Assembly: GCA_965222005.1 (NCBI GenBank)
Contig: OZ244935.1
Location: forward strand, 5,518,001 to 5,582,000
DNA from: CBDCTM01 sp965222005
Lineage (GTDB): Bacteria; Bacteroidota; Bacteroidia; Chitinophagales; Saprospiraceae
DNA length: 64,000 nucleotides
Reading direction: 5' to 3'
This document shows positions 23,991-33,186 of the stretch, in pieces (the first letter of the stretch is position 1; every line of letters begins with the position of its first letter). The notes under the pieces were generated by a model. The model ran no database searches and was not told the DNA's origin. It saw nothing but the letters and a program-made list of their open reading frames with translations. The translations under genes and the position numbers were made by a program.

Positions 23991-26222
23991 CTATCTAATT
24001 AATGTGGCAAAACCCTGGTATTCATGTGGCTGTCCTCTCGGGCCGGTGAATCGAATTAGATATAAATAAACCCCGTTCGGTACTGCCTTTCCGGTGTTTT
24101 TCCTGCGGCCATTCCAGCCTTCTTCCGGATTGCGGCTCTGAAAAAGCACTCCGCCCCAGCGGTCAAAAATGGTCATCTCATAATCACGAATCCCTCTAAA
24201 ATAACCTCCTCCCCTAAATTCCTCATTCTTGGCATCTTCATTCGGCGTAAAGGCGTTAGGCATGAAAAAAGTAATCTGCGGCTCCACATCCACCCATTGA
24301 CGGGCCGTATCCTGGCAACCGTAATGGTGGGTAATGATCAGCTCCACCAACTGCAAACCCGTATCCCGAAAAGTGTAAGCAGGGTCTTTCACAAAGGTAT
24401 AGTCTTCACCATTGAAGGTCCATTCCCAAAAGCGGGCATGCCTGGATTGGTCATAAAACTGCACATCGGGCGCAAAGTTCGAAATACCTGTGGGTGGCGT
24501 ATAGCTAAAGGCGGCTTCCGGAAACGAATCGACGAAGATCAGATTTGGAAACGTTTTGGAAGTATAGCAGCCGATCGGCGAGGTGATATCCACCGATACA
24601 CTAAAAGTGCCGGGCCCTTGGTAAATATGTGCCGGGCTAATCGCATTGGCAGAGCTGCCGTCACCAAAATCCCAGATGATATCATAGGTTTCATCTACTG
24701 GAGCGGACAGGTTGGTGAATGTCACCGGCATAGGCGGGCAGCCCTCCTCTGCGCTCGGCTCGATAATGATAAGCGGCGGCACCGGATACCAGTTGACCGA
24801 TTTAGTGATTGAATCTTCACAGCCAATTTCATTGGTCACGACCAGCTCTACGTCCCGAAGACCGGGCGTACGATATTCGTGTATGGGATCAATTTCCACC
24901 GATTTGAGGCCATCACCAAAACGCCAATTCCAATCCACTATCTCCATATTGCCGTTGCTCGATTGGTCGAAAAAGCTTACGGGCCCGGCAATGCAGGTAT
25001 CATAGTCAAATTCAAAATCGACATCTATGGGAGGCGCGATATTCACCTGTACGAAGGCCGTATCGGAACAATCCGTGCCCGGATTCAGGATCATTACACC
25101 CTGATAGGTGCCGGAGCCGGGAAAATCGACCGTTACATTTCGGGTAGAAAAAGAAAGCGGCAAATTGACATTTGGAATATCAAACTCCCAATAATATTCA
25201 TCAATAAATTGAGTATCAGTACTCCGATTGACAATATAAATACTCGTGTCGCCACAAGAGTTGATAATATATTGATCGCCTGCATCCACGCCATCAATCA
25301 CAGCATTGACACGCGGCTCGCAGTAGGCTACATTAAATTGAAAATCCCTTTGCAAAACCGAGAGCAGCTCGCCATTTCGGTATTCCTTTACACAAATCCC
25401 CACTACAAACTGACCCTGCACATCAGGCACTCCACTGATAAGCCCCGTAGCCGGGTCAATGCTGACTTGCGGATTGCCGCCCAATGGATTGGTAGCACTG
25501 TAGGTAGGCAGCTTGAAGTTGACTTCATTCCAGGGCGGAGGTGAATCGGGATTTGGCGCTACATTACTTTGGGTACCCCCCATCAGCGGACTACAAAACT
25601 CATATACCAATTGATCGCCCTCCATATCGGTAGCAGAATGGTCAAAGGTCAGCAATTCATTTACACAGATCACAATGGGGGGAAAACTTACAAATTGAGG
25701 GCTGTTGTTGCAGGAGCTTTGCGCTAGCGGGCTAATTTCTACAGAATAAGTAGAGCCCGCTTCATCAGGATTCCAGATATTGGTGATAGAATGATTGCGG
25801 CAGCAGCGCTGATAGACGATATAGTAGCTTTCATCTACTATCTCTAATGAAGCGGTAAATACATAAACCCCTTCTTCTACACAAACATTAGGCGGTACCG
25901 TTAGGCAGGGGTTGCCAAATTCATCGGGATCAAGGCTCGATATTTCCGGGGCTTCCAGGTAAATGATTTCTACCGGCGAGGTATTGCTTCCTCGGTACAC
26001 CGTGACGTGCCCCTGTATCGCGCCATTGGGGCTGTCAAACGGAGCCCCTCCTCCCTGGCAATCCCTATACACTTTTAAAAAGAAGCGGTAACGCATATGA
26101 TTGGGCAAGTTCGCGTCAGGTCCCATGCATTGATAAGTCATCACCCCTCCAATGATATGCGCGGCTTGAGTAACAGAAGTATTCAACCAAATGAGCAGCA
26201 GGATTAGTATGATTCGTTTCAT
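23991..26222 (-). CDS. PKD-repeat surface protein, HIIGG family member 2
   Basis: 743 residues from the ATG at 26222, which opens the signal peptide (MKRIILILLLIWLNTSVTQA) just before AHIIGG; a nine-codon extension exists upstream. The domain order equals that of member 1: 300-residue N-terminal Cys-containing domain (VYRDCQGGG, YQRCCRNHSI), PKD domains, type B tail. It follows 68 bp upstream of nothing but precedes member 1 by only 9 bp on the same strand, so the two are probably one operon. About 780 bp (24072-24850) are nearly identical to 21788-22560, while the N-terminal halves differ much more. Confidence 0.88.
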   Translation of the reverse strand: MKRIILILLLIWLNTSVTQAAHIIGGVMTYQCMGPDANLPNHMRYRFFLKVYRDCQGGGAPFDSPNGAIQGHVTVYRGSNTSPVEIIYLEAPEISSLDPDEFGNPCLTVPPNVCVEEGVYVFTASLEIVDESYYIVYQRCCRNHSITNIWNPDEAGSTYSVEISPLAQSSCNNSPQFVSFPPIVICVNELLTFDHSATDMEGDQLVYEFCSPLMGGTQSNVAPNPDSPPPWNEVNFKLPTYSATNPLGGNPQVSIDPATGLISGVPDVQGQFVVGICVKEYRNGELLSVLQRDFQFNVAYCEPRVNAVIDGVDAGDQYIINSCGDTSIYIVNRSTDTQFIDEYYWEFDIPNVNLPLSFSTRNVTVDFPGSGTYQGVMILNPGTDCSDTAFVQVNIAPPIDVDFEFDYDTCIAGPVSFFDQSSNGNMEIVDWNWRFGDGLKSVEIDPIHEYRTPGLRDVELVVTNEIGCEDSITKSVNWYPVPPLIIIEPSAEEGCPPMPVTFTNLSAPVDETYDIIWDFGDGSSANAISPAHIYQGPGTFSVSVDITSPIGCYTSKTFPNLIFVDSFPEAAFSYTPPTGISNFAPDVQFYDQSRHARFWEWTFNGEDYTFVKDPAYTFRDTGLQLVELIITHHYGCQDTARQWVDVEPQITFFMPNAFTPNEDAKNEEFRGGGYFRGIRDYEMTIFDRWGGVLFQSRNPEEGWNGRRKNTGKAVPNGVYLYLIRFTGPRGQPHEYQGFATLIR

Positions 26223-26299
26223 GTAAGTTGGTTGTGCCTGTTGCGACAAACATACAAATTAAAAAAAATATTATTAAAATAAAACACATTTCAATAAAA

Positions 26300-28555
26300 T
26301 CACCTCACTAAGGTAGCAAATCCTTTAAGAAAGTGCTTCTTTCCGCGGGAGTCAGAATAAGTAACTAAATAAACATAAACGCCATTGGGTACCCACTGGC
26401 CAGTATTATTCTTGCGTCCGTTCCAGGCTTCATGTGGGCTATAAGCAATAAATACCTGCTCCCCCCACCGATTCCAAATGCTCATGGTAAAATTCCTGAT
26501 TCCTTCAAATACCCCATTTCCGCGAAACAGATCATTCACATCATCATTGTTGGGGCTAAAAGCGTTGGGCATAAAATAACGAACTAGAGGCTCCACATCT
26601 ATCCACTGCACTACAGTATCCGGACAACCTTCGGCCTGTATTGCTATCAACTCTACTTTTTGCAAGCCGGTGTCCTGAAAGCTGTGTACAGGATGTTGAA
26701 TATAAGCCCTCGACTCTCCATCAAAATCCCAGCGCCACTCCACAGCATCTATTGATTGGTCGGTAAAGTGTACCTCCGGCTGAAAATTGGACGGATTATC
26801 AGGAGCATAGCTAAAATCAGCTATCGGCACTGGTTTCACCTTAATCCAATCACTCCAGAAAGCACTATTGCTACAGCCCCAGGGAGAAGTAATATGCACC
26901 GACACATCATAAATTCCAGTATGTTGATAGACATGTACCGGGCTAAGATCATCGCTTGTATTGCCATCGCCAAAGTCCCAGGTAATATCGTAGGATTCAT
27001 CAATAGGGCTGGACAAATTGTCAAAAACCACTTGCATTGGTTCACAGCCGTCAAAAGAGCTGGGTTCTACGATTACCAGGGCCGGTGCCGGAAACCAGGG
27101 GATAATTTTCTCCTCCCAATCCTCACAATCATTGCTGTCGCGAACCATAAGCCGGACCCGATGATTGCCGGGGGCATCAAACAGAAAGCTCGTATTCTGG
27201 TCACTCCCCGAGCCAAAGGTGGCAAATTGCCACTGCCATTCATCAATTTGTCCGGCTTCCGAAACAGAATGATCGGTGAAGGTCATTGGGCCTGCCACAC
27301 AGCTATCAAAATGGTAGGAATATTCCGCATCCAGTCCGGGCAACACCTCTATGATAATCTGCGCAGTATCCCCACAGTTTGAATTGGGGTTTAGTGCCAA
27401 TGTGCCGTAATACACCCCGGTGTCGGGAAAACTGAGGAGAGCATCCCAGCTGGTAAGGGTTTGTAAACTGCCTCCAATATCAAAGGTCCATATTTGCTCA
27501 TTGATAGCACTGCGGCGGATACTTTGGTTGATGAGTGTAGCTTCATTCTCGCCGCAAAGGCGCAGGTAATAAAATTCATCATCCACCACCTCATCCGCAT
27601 CAATGATGGCTTTTACGATGGGCTCACAGCTTGCGACATTGAACTGAAAATCGCGCTGCAAGGTGCTCAACAACTCTCCGTTTCGATATTCCTTCACACA
27701 AATGCCCACCACATACTGCCCCAATGCGGTTGGCACACCCGTAAGCAAGCCGGTAAAGGCATCGATTTTTAGTTCGGGATCACCAATGAGCGGATGGAGC
27801 GCATTGAAGGTGGGCTGAACGTATTGCACTGATGCATAAGGAGGCGGACAGGCAGGATCGGGTCTAAAACCTTCGCAGGAAGTAGGATCACCGGGCTCAA
27901 AAGCTCCCACCACGCCTCCGCCCTTCAGGGCTGCACAAAGCTCGTAAACCAATTGGTCGCCTTCAGGATCGGTGGCAGAGTGATCAAAATTGATTGGCTC
28001 GTTGGCACAAATAACAATCGGCGGAAAATTATTGAATTGTGGACTATTGTTGCATTGACGCTGCGCCTCGGCCGTCAGCTCTATAGTGAAGGTAGCCCCT
28101 ATCCGGTTGGGCTGTACGATATTGTTGATGGTGACATTTCTGCAGCAGCGCTGATAGGAAATATGATAACTTTCATCAATTACGGGCAAATCTGCAGTAA
28201 AGGTGTAGGTACCTTCCTCCACACAGATATTTGGAGGCAGTTCGAGGCAGGGATTACTCACATCGGGAGGAATATTGACCACCGGCAATTGGAGCGGGGC
28301 ATATTTGGTGACAAAGAAATCGAAGGAAGATCCGCTACCGCTGTAAATGCTGACGGGCGCCGGATTGCTAAAATCATCCATACTGAGGCTGTTGCAATTG
28401 CGATAGACCTTCATCACAAAGCGGAAGCTGTTCATATTGGTAGCCGGATCGTACCCCAGGCATTCATAAAATATATCCCCTCCTATAATATGAGAAGCCT
28501 GCGCCCAAACGGGACTCATCAAAAACCCGCAAATGATCAGCCATCGAACATGCAT
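26300..28555 (-). CDS. PKD-repeat surface protein, HIIGG family member 3
   Basis: 751 residues with signal peptide MHVRWLIICGFLMSPVWAQA, mature SHIIGGDIFY. The N-terminal domain carries the family marks VYRNCNSL, PPNICVEEGTYTF, YQRCCRNVTI, ATDPEGDQLVYELCAAL and VVGICVKEYRNGELL. PKD domains follow (WQWQFATFGSG, ITWDFGDGNTSDD, WRWDFDGES). The type B tail reads YFMPNAFSPNNDDVNDLF, NRWGEQVF, WNGRKNNTG, VPNGVYVYLV. It is closer to member 4 than to members 1 and 2 in the tail. 77 bp separate its end from the start of member 2. Confidence 0.88.
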   Translation of the reverse strand: MHVRWLIICGFLMSPVWAQASHIIGGDIFYECLGYDPATNMNSFRFVMKVYRNCNSLSMDDFSNPAPVSIYSGSGSSFDFFVTKYAPLQLPVVNIPPDVSNPCLELPPNICVEEGTYTFTADLPVIDESYHISYQRCCRNVTINNIVQPNRIGATFTIELTAEAQRQCNNSPQFNNFPPIVICANEPINFDHSATDPEGDQLVYELCAALKGGGVVGAFEPGDPTSCEGFRPDPACPPPYASVQYVQPTFNALHPLIGDPELKIDAFTGLLTGVPTALGQYVVGICVKEYRNGELLSTLQRDFQFNVASCEPIVKAIIDADEVVDDEFYYLRLCGENEATLINQSIRRSAINEQIWTFDIGGSLQTLTSWDALLSFPDTGVYYGTLALNPNSNCGDTAQIIIEVLPGLDAEYSYHFDSCVAGPMTFTDHSVSEAGQIDEWQWQFATFGSGSDQNTSFLFDAPGNHRVRLMVRDSNDCEDWEEKIIPWFPAPALVIVEPSSFDGCEPMQVVFDNLSSPIDESYDITWDFGDGNTSDDLSPVHVYQHTGIYDVSVHITSPWGCSNSAFWSDWIKVKPVPIADFSYAPDNPSNFQPEVHFTDQSIDAVEWRWDFDGESRAYIQHPVHSFQDTGLQKVELIAIQAEGCPDTVVQWIDVEPLVRYFMPNAFSPNNDDVNDLFRGNGVFEGIRNFTMSIWNRWGEQVFIAYSPHEAWNGRKNNTGQWVPNGVYVYLVTYSDSRGKKHFLKGFATLVR

Positions 28556-28625
28556 GATGCCAGCTTTGATTCCAGAAATAGTTTTGATCGGGCAGCTTAG
28601 AGTATCTTTCTACGGTTTTGTGTGT

Positions 28626-30962
28626 TTATTTGACGAGGGTAGCAAAGCCTTTCAGGAACACCGGCTTATTGCGCGGTCCTATAAATTGGATCGCATATAC
28701 ATACACCCCCAGGGGAGACATATCGCCTGTATTTAACTTTTTGCCATTCCATCCCTCCGAAGGGTCATTCGTTTCAAAAACCAACTCGCCCCAACGATTC
28801 CAAATAGTCATATGAAAAGCTTCCATTCCGTCAAAAATCCCTGCTCCCCGGAAAGTATCGTTAATATCATCATTATTCGGGGAAAAGGCATTCGGCACAA
28901 AATACCGTACCTGTGGCTCTACATCGATCAAGGCGGTAGCTGTATCGGTACAGCCGCTGGCATGCGTGACGATCTGATATACCATCTGCAGTCCCGTATC
29001 GGGAAAGGCAAAGACCGGATTTTGCTGGAATGAAGTTCCATCACTATCAAACAACCACTCCCACTGAATGGCATCAATAGATTGATCGGTAAAGCTCACC
29101 TCCGGCTGAAAATTACTGGGCCGGTCGGGGCTGTAAATAAAGCCCGCTGTGGGAGCCGGCCGCACATTGATCCAGTTGCTCCAACTGTCACTAATGAAGC
29201 AGCCAATGGGCGAGGTAATTTCCAATGAAATATCGTATACCCCTACATTTTCGTACAAATGAGTAGGGCTGATATCCGTTCCCGTGGTACCATCTCCAAA
29301 ATTCCAAAGGATGGTATAGGTGCTGTCAATCGGACTGGACAAGTTGTTGAAAAATACATGTTGCGGGGCGCATCCATCAAACACACTCGGTTCGATAATG
29401 ATAATCGGTGGTGCTGGATACCAATTGATCGTTTGAGAATAGGTGTCTTCGCACTCATTACCATCGATCACTGTAAGTGAAACAATGTGATTGCCCGGAT
29501 CGTCGAACAGGTGATCAGGATTGATCTCATCAGAGTTATTGCCATCTCCAAAGTTCCATAGCCATTCCAATATCGGCCCACCTTCGGAGTGGGAGCCATC
29601 AACAAAAGAGACCGGCCCGGCCACACAGGTATCGTAGCTAAAGCTGAAATCGGCATTGATTTCAGGATAGATATTTACATAAATGGTAGCCGTATCGCTA
29701 CATTCCTGATTATTGGGATTAAGGATAAGCGTTCCCATATAAGTCCCCGTATCTGGAAAGGTAACCATGGCATCCCAGCTGGTATATTCTTCCTCAACAC
29801 CATTGATCATAAAGCGCCAAAATTGCTCATCGATGTTTTGTTGCTGTACACTTTGATTGATAAAGGTCACCGTATTATTGCCACAGGAGTTGACCACATA
29901 TTCTTTCACCCCAATCACTTCATCGTTTTGAATACGCGCATCCACCAGGGGTGTACAATCGGTCACATTGAACTGAAAATCGCGCCGCAAAACACTCAAC
30001 AACTGCCCTCCTCGGTATTCTTTCACACACACACCCACCACAAATTGCCCGATGATCTCCGGCGTTCCCGTGATCAGCCCGGTATTGGGATCGATTTGAA
30101 CGACCGGATTGCCGGCCAGCGGCTGAGTAGCGCTGAATGTGGGCAACTGAAAACTAACCGGACTGAATGGCGGCGCACAAGCCGGTGTAGGCGATACGCC
30201 ATTGCAAGCAGTTGCACTGCCGGGGTTGCCTTGCGAGCCGGCCAATCCGCCTCCCAGCAGCGGGGCACAAAACTCATACACCATCTGGTCGCCATCAGGG
30301 TCGGTAGCAGAATGATCAAATACCAGCGGCTCATTGACGCAGATGACGGTAGGTGGAAAGTCATTGAATACGGGGCTGTTATTGCACAGTTCATATGCTT
30401 GTGGCGTGATTTCCATAGTATAAGTAGCCCCGGAGCTTTGCGGGTTGTTGATATTGGCGATAGTATTGTTTCGGCAGCAACGCTGATACACAATGTGAAA
30501 GCTTTCAGGATTGGCAGGATCGAAAAAATCATCCAGATCGTTGACTGTAAACTGGTAATAGGCCTGTTGCACACACACATTTTCCGGCACTTCCAAACAG
30601 GGATTGACGGGAGGATCCACAAGCCCTTGATTCACTATATGCGCTCCACCTACCTGAGCGATAATCTGGTCGAATGGAGAGCCATTGCCCAAATAAACTG
30701 TGATGACGGCAGGATTGTCGAAGGGGGCTCCGTCGTTTCGGCTGCAATCGCGGTAGATGTACATATCGAAAGTATAGGATCCGTTGCCGTTGCATGTATA
30801 AGTAATCTCTCCTCCAATGATATGTTTGGCATAAAGTGAATTGCCCAACAGCAGCAATACAACCCCAAGAAGTAAAGTGAAACGGTATTTCAGGTGAGTA
30901 TTCAAGTCAGATGGCGTTAGTTTTGGTTTTCGTATTTTTAAGGCTATACCATACAATGGCAT
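28626..30962 (-). CDS. PKD-repeat surface protein, HIIGG family member 4
   Basis: 778 residues from the ATG at 30962; the hydrophobic export segment lies at about 27-45 (FTLLLGVVLLLLGNSLYA), and a TTG 19 codons in would also give a normal signal peptide. The mature start is KHIIGGEITY. N-terminal family marks are IYRDCSRNDG, PENVCVQQAYYQF, YQRCCRNNTI, ATDPDGDQMVYEFCAPL and VVGVCVKEYRGGQ. PKD domains (WLWNFGDGNNSDE, ILWNFGDGTTGTD, WEWLFDSDG) and a type B tail (YFVPNAFSPNNDDINDTF, WNRWGELVF, SPLGVYVYAI) follow. It is the first gene of the array in transcription order, 70 bp before member 3. Confidence 0.87.
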   Translation of the reverse strand: MPLYGIALKIRKPKLTPSDLNTHLKYRFTLLLGVVLLLLGNSLYAKHIIGGEITYTCNGNGSYTFDMYIYRDCSRNDGAPFDNPAVITVYLGNGSPFDQIIAQVGGAHIVNQGLVDPPVNPCLEVPENVCVQQAYYQFTVNDLDDFFDPANPESFHIVYQRCCRNNTIANINNPQSSGATYTMEITPQAYELCNNSPVFNDFPPTVICVNEPLVFDHSATDPDGDQMVYEFCAPLLGGGLAGSQGNPGSATACNGVSPTPACAPPFSPVSFQLPTFSATQPLAGNPVVQIDPNTGLITGTPEIIGQFVVGVCVKEYRGGQLLSVLRRDFQFNVTDCTPLVDARIQNDEVIGVKEYVVNSCGNNTVTFINQSVQQQNIDEQFWRFMINGVEEEYTSWDAMVTFPDTGTYMGTLILNPNNQECSDTATIYVNIYPEINADFSFSYDTCVAGPVSFVDGSHSEGGPILEWLWNFGDGNNSDEINPDHLFDDPGNHIVSLTVIDGNECEDTYSQTINWYPAPPIIIIEPSVFDGCAPQHVFFNNLSSPIDSTYTILWNFGDGTTGTDISPTHLYENVGVYDISLEITSPIGCFISDSWSNWINVRPAPTAGFIYSPDRPSNFQPEVSFTDQSIDAIQWEWLFDSDGTSFQQNPVFAFPDTGLQMVYQIVTHASGCTDTATALIDVEPQVRYFVPNAFSPNNDDINDTFRGAGIFDGMEAFHMTIWNRWGELVFETNDPSEGWNGKKLNTGDMSPLGVYVYAIQFIGPRNKPVFLKGFATLVK

Positions 30963-31231
30963 GCCCTAAACTAAAACAGCCTGCTCAAAGTAGTTATTGT
31001 TTTCCTGTAAGCAGCTGCTAATAAAACCAAAATACTACTTTATTGGTTTACAAAGTCCGGCAAAATGGCTTTTTTTGTCTTTGATATTCCAAAAAATTGA
31101 TTTGGCTTGTACTCCGAATGTAAATAGTAAGCTTTCCAACCAACCCTTTGCCGGGCCTTCACCGTCTATAAAAGCAGGTGTATCCCGCGCATATTTTCTG
31201 GGTTTATAACTAATTTTAAGGCACATCGACT

Positions 31232-31828
31232 ATGGTAAAGCCAAAATTAAGGACTTTGATGTTCGAAAATGATAATCTGAAAGACATTGCCGCCATATTG
31301 AAAACCGGTGGCCTCATCCTTTATCCCACAGATACCATCTGGGGTATTGGCTGCGATGCTACAAATGCCGATGCCGTGAACAGGGTGTACGAGTTAAAGC
31401 AGCGTGACAAAAGCAAAAGTTTTGTCTTACTAGCCAATTCTCTGGAGATGGTCAAAAAATATGTAGTCGATCTGCATCCCCGCATCGATACCCTACTGCA
31501 CTTTCATGTCCGGCCTTTGACCGTTGTGTACGATCAGGCACGCAATCTACCCAATAACGTGACCGCAGCCGATGGCAGCATCGCTATACGAATCGTGCAG
31601 GACAGCTTTTGCCAAAAGCTCATCGCCAAGCTCGGCAGGCCGCTCGTCTCCACTTCAGCCAATATCAGCAATGAACCCTTCCCTACCCACTTTGGCAGCA
31701 TCAGCTCTGCGGTGATCCGGGGTGTAGATTATGTGGTGAAGTACCGCCAACACGAACGACCGGACACCCAGCCCTCCGTAGTGGTACGTTTTGATAAAGA
31801 TGGAGAATTGATTTTTTTGCGCAATTGA
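31232..31828 (+). CDS. Threonylcarbamoyl-AMP synthase (TsaC/Sua5/YciO family)
   Basis: 198 residues. The YrdC fold is seen from GGLILYPTDTIWGIGCDATN, with K-R-S/K residues (KQRDKSKSFVLLA), RPLTVVYDQA and SIAIRIVQDSF through LGRPLVSTSANIS. This enzyme uses threonine, bicarbonate and ATP to make threonylcarbamoyl-AMP for the t6A37 modification of tRNAs. There is no Sua5 C-terminal domain, so it is of TsaC or YciO length. A second ATG at 31259 is also possible. It starts divergently from the PKD array. Confidence 0.87.
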   Translation: MVKPKLRTLMFENDNLKDIAAILKTGGLILYPTDTIWGIGCDATNADAVNRVYELKQRDKSKSFVLLANSLEMVKKYVVDLHPRIDTLLHFHVRPLTVVYDQARNLPNNVTAADGSIAIRIVQDSFCQKLIAKLGRPLVSTSANISNEPFPTHFGSISSAVIRGVDYVVKYRQHERPDTQPSVVVRFDKDGELIFLRN

Positions 31829-31923
31829 TGGTCGCCAAATAGCCCAATTTTAGGTTACTTTCTTAAATTTTAGTTAAATCTGCACCAAATCGAATGCTTT
31901 GGGCAGAAAAGCCTGTTTACCAC

Positions 31924-31954
31924 TTGACAAAAAAAAAATTGTTAACTACATTTG
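31924..31954 (+). promoter_or_regulatory. Bacteroidota-type promoter of the ATPase pair
   Basis: TTG (31924-31926), 20 bases, TACATTTG (31947-31954): a full match to the Bacteroidota primary-sigma pattern. The start codon at 32003 lies 48 bp downstream of the -7 element, giving a leader of about 40 bases. Confidence 0.75.
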
Positions 31955-32002
31955 TGTTGACAAATTATTTATTGTTAAACATCAAAGTAAACAAGCTAGT
32001 AC

Positions 32003-33151
32003 ATGAGAAACATTGTCGGGCAAATACCAAGAGGCTCTGACTTTTTCAAGCGCACCGCAATCATCAACAAGATTTACCGAAGATTGGAAGCGGGCAATCA
32101 CATCTTTTTGTCTGCTCCCCGCCGGGCCGGCAAAACTTCCATTATGCGTTATCTGGAGGATAACCCGCGCAAAGGCTACGCCTTTTTATACGTCAATACG
32201 GAAGATGTGGATGGCATCGAAGAGTTCTTCAAATTGCTTTCCGATGAGCTGCTCAACAGCCAGGCTGTTCGAAAGATGACACAGATGGTGGAAGGCTCGA
32301 AAAGTTTGTTTGCCAGTTTCACAGAAAAGATCAGCAAAATAAAGGTCTGGAATCTCGAAATACAGCTCCAAAACGGAGAAGCGCCTTCTTATAAGGATGA
32401 GTTTCACGAGTTACTCAAAAAGCTCAACAGCAAGAAGTTTACCATCGTCATCATGGTAGATGAGTATCCTATTACACTGGAAAAAATCCACCAAAAGCAT
32501 GGCGAGTACGAGGCTACCCACTTCCTGCACTGCAACCGAAGTATCCGCCAGGAGGCCAGCACGGGTATTCAGTTCATATACACCGGCTCCATCGGCCTGG
32601 CCAATATAGCCAGCAAACTTAATGCTACGGCAGCCCTAAATGATCTGAATGTAGTGGAGATTCCGCCCCTTAGCCCTGCCGAAGCCAGGCGCTTTGCTAC
32701 TACGCTGCTCAAAAATTATAAGGTAGAGTACGAAAAAGAGGTCATCGATCATTTGCTGCAAAAGCTGCAATGGTTGATGCCCTTTTTCATTCAACTAGTG
32801 GTACAGGTTTTGATCGATGAATATGAAACGCGCCGAAAACCACTCACCAAAAAGCTGATTGACACTGCTATAGACCGTTCCAGTACGCACAGGAATCACC
32901 TCTATTTTGTCAATTACTATACCCGGCTGGAAAAATCGCTGCTGCCCGATGAGGCAAAGCTGGCCAAGAAAATATTGCTCAAAATCGCTCAAAAAACGGA
33001 AGTGCCGCTGGATGCTTTCGATAAAATGCCGCCAGTGGGCCGCATACTCGAAATGCTCATCCTCGATGGCTATATCAACAACAATCAAAATGCCTACCGC
33101 TTCAATTCACCTATCCTGCGGGATTGGTGGAAAAAATATGGCAAGGATTAA
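32003..33151 (+). CDS. P-loop ATPase (archaeal/DUF234-like), first of a pair
   Basis: 382 residues. Walker A SAPRRAGKTS at about 37-46, Walker B TIVIMVDEYP at about 146-155, and a sensor strand FIYTGSIGLANI. The region after 225 is helical and ends in a winged-helix-like segment (LAKKILLKIAQ, VGRILEMLILDGYI, YRFNSPILRDWWKKYG), the layout of stand-alone AAA/STAND ATPases of the archaeal ATPase group. Such proteins often act as signal or stress switches, but no function can be assigned. The gene has its own promoter and lies 35 bp upstream of a second, different P-loop ATPase. Confidence 0.82.
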   Translation: MRNIVGQIPRGSDFFKRTAIINKIYRRLEAGNHIFLSAPRRAGKTSIMRYLEDNPRKGYAFLYVNTEDVDGIEEFFKLLSDELLNSQAVRKMTQMVEGSKSLFASFTEKISKIKVWNLEIQLQNGEAPSYKDEFHELLKKLNSKKFTIVIMVDEYPITLEKIHQKHGEYEATHFLHCNRSIRQEASTGIQFIYTGSIGLANIASKLNATAALNDLNVVEIPPLSPAEARRFATTLLKNYKVEYEKEVIDHLLQKLQWLMPFFIQLVVQVLIDEYETRRKPLTKKLIDTAIDRSSTHRNHLYFVNYYTRLEKSLLPDEAKLAKKILLKIAQKTEVPLDAFDKMPPVGRILEMLILDGYINNNQNAYRFNSPILRDWWKKYGKD

Positions 33152-33186
33152 TACAATAAGATGTCACTACACCAAATTGAACAATC

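Noticed and set aside
29589..30839. 416-codon plus-strand frame opposite PKD member 4
   Set aside because: The minus strand encodes a clear signal peptide, PKD domains and sorting tail; the plus frame is only kept open by codon bias and has no recognisable feature.
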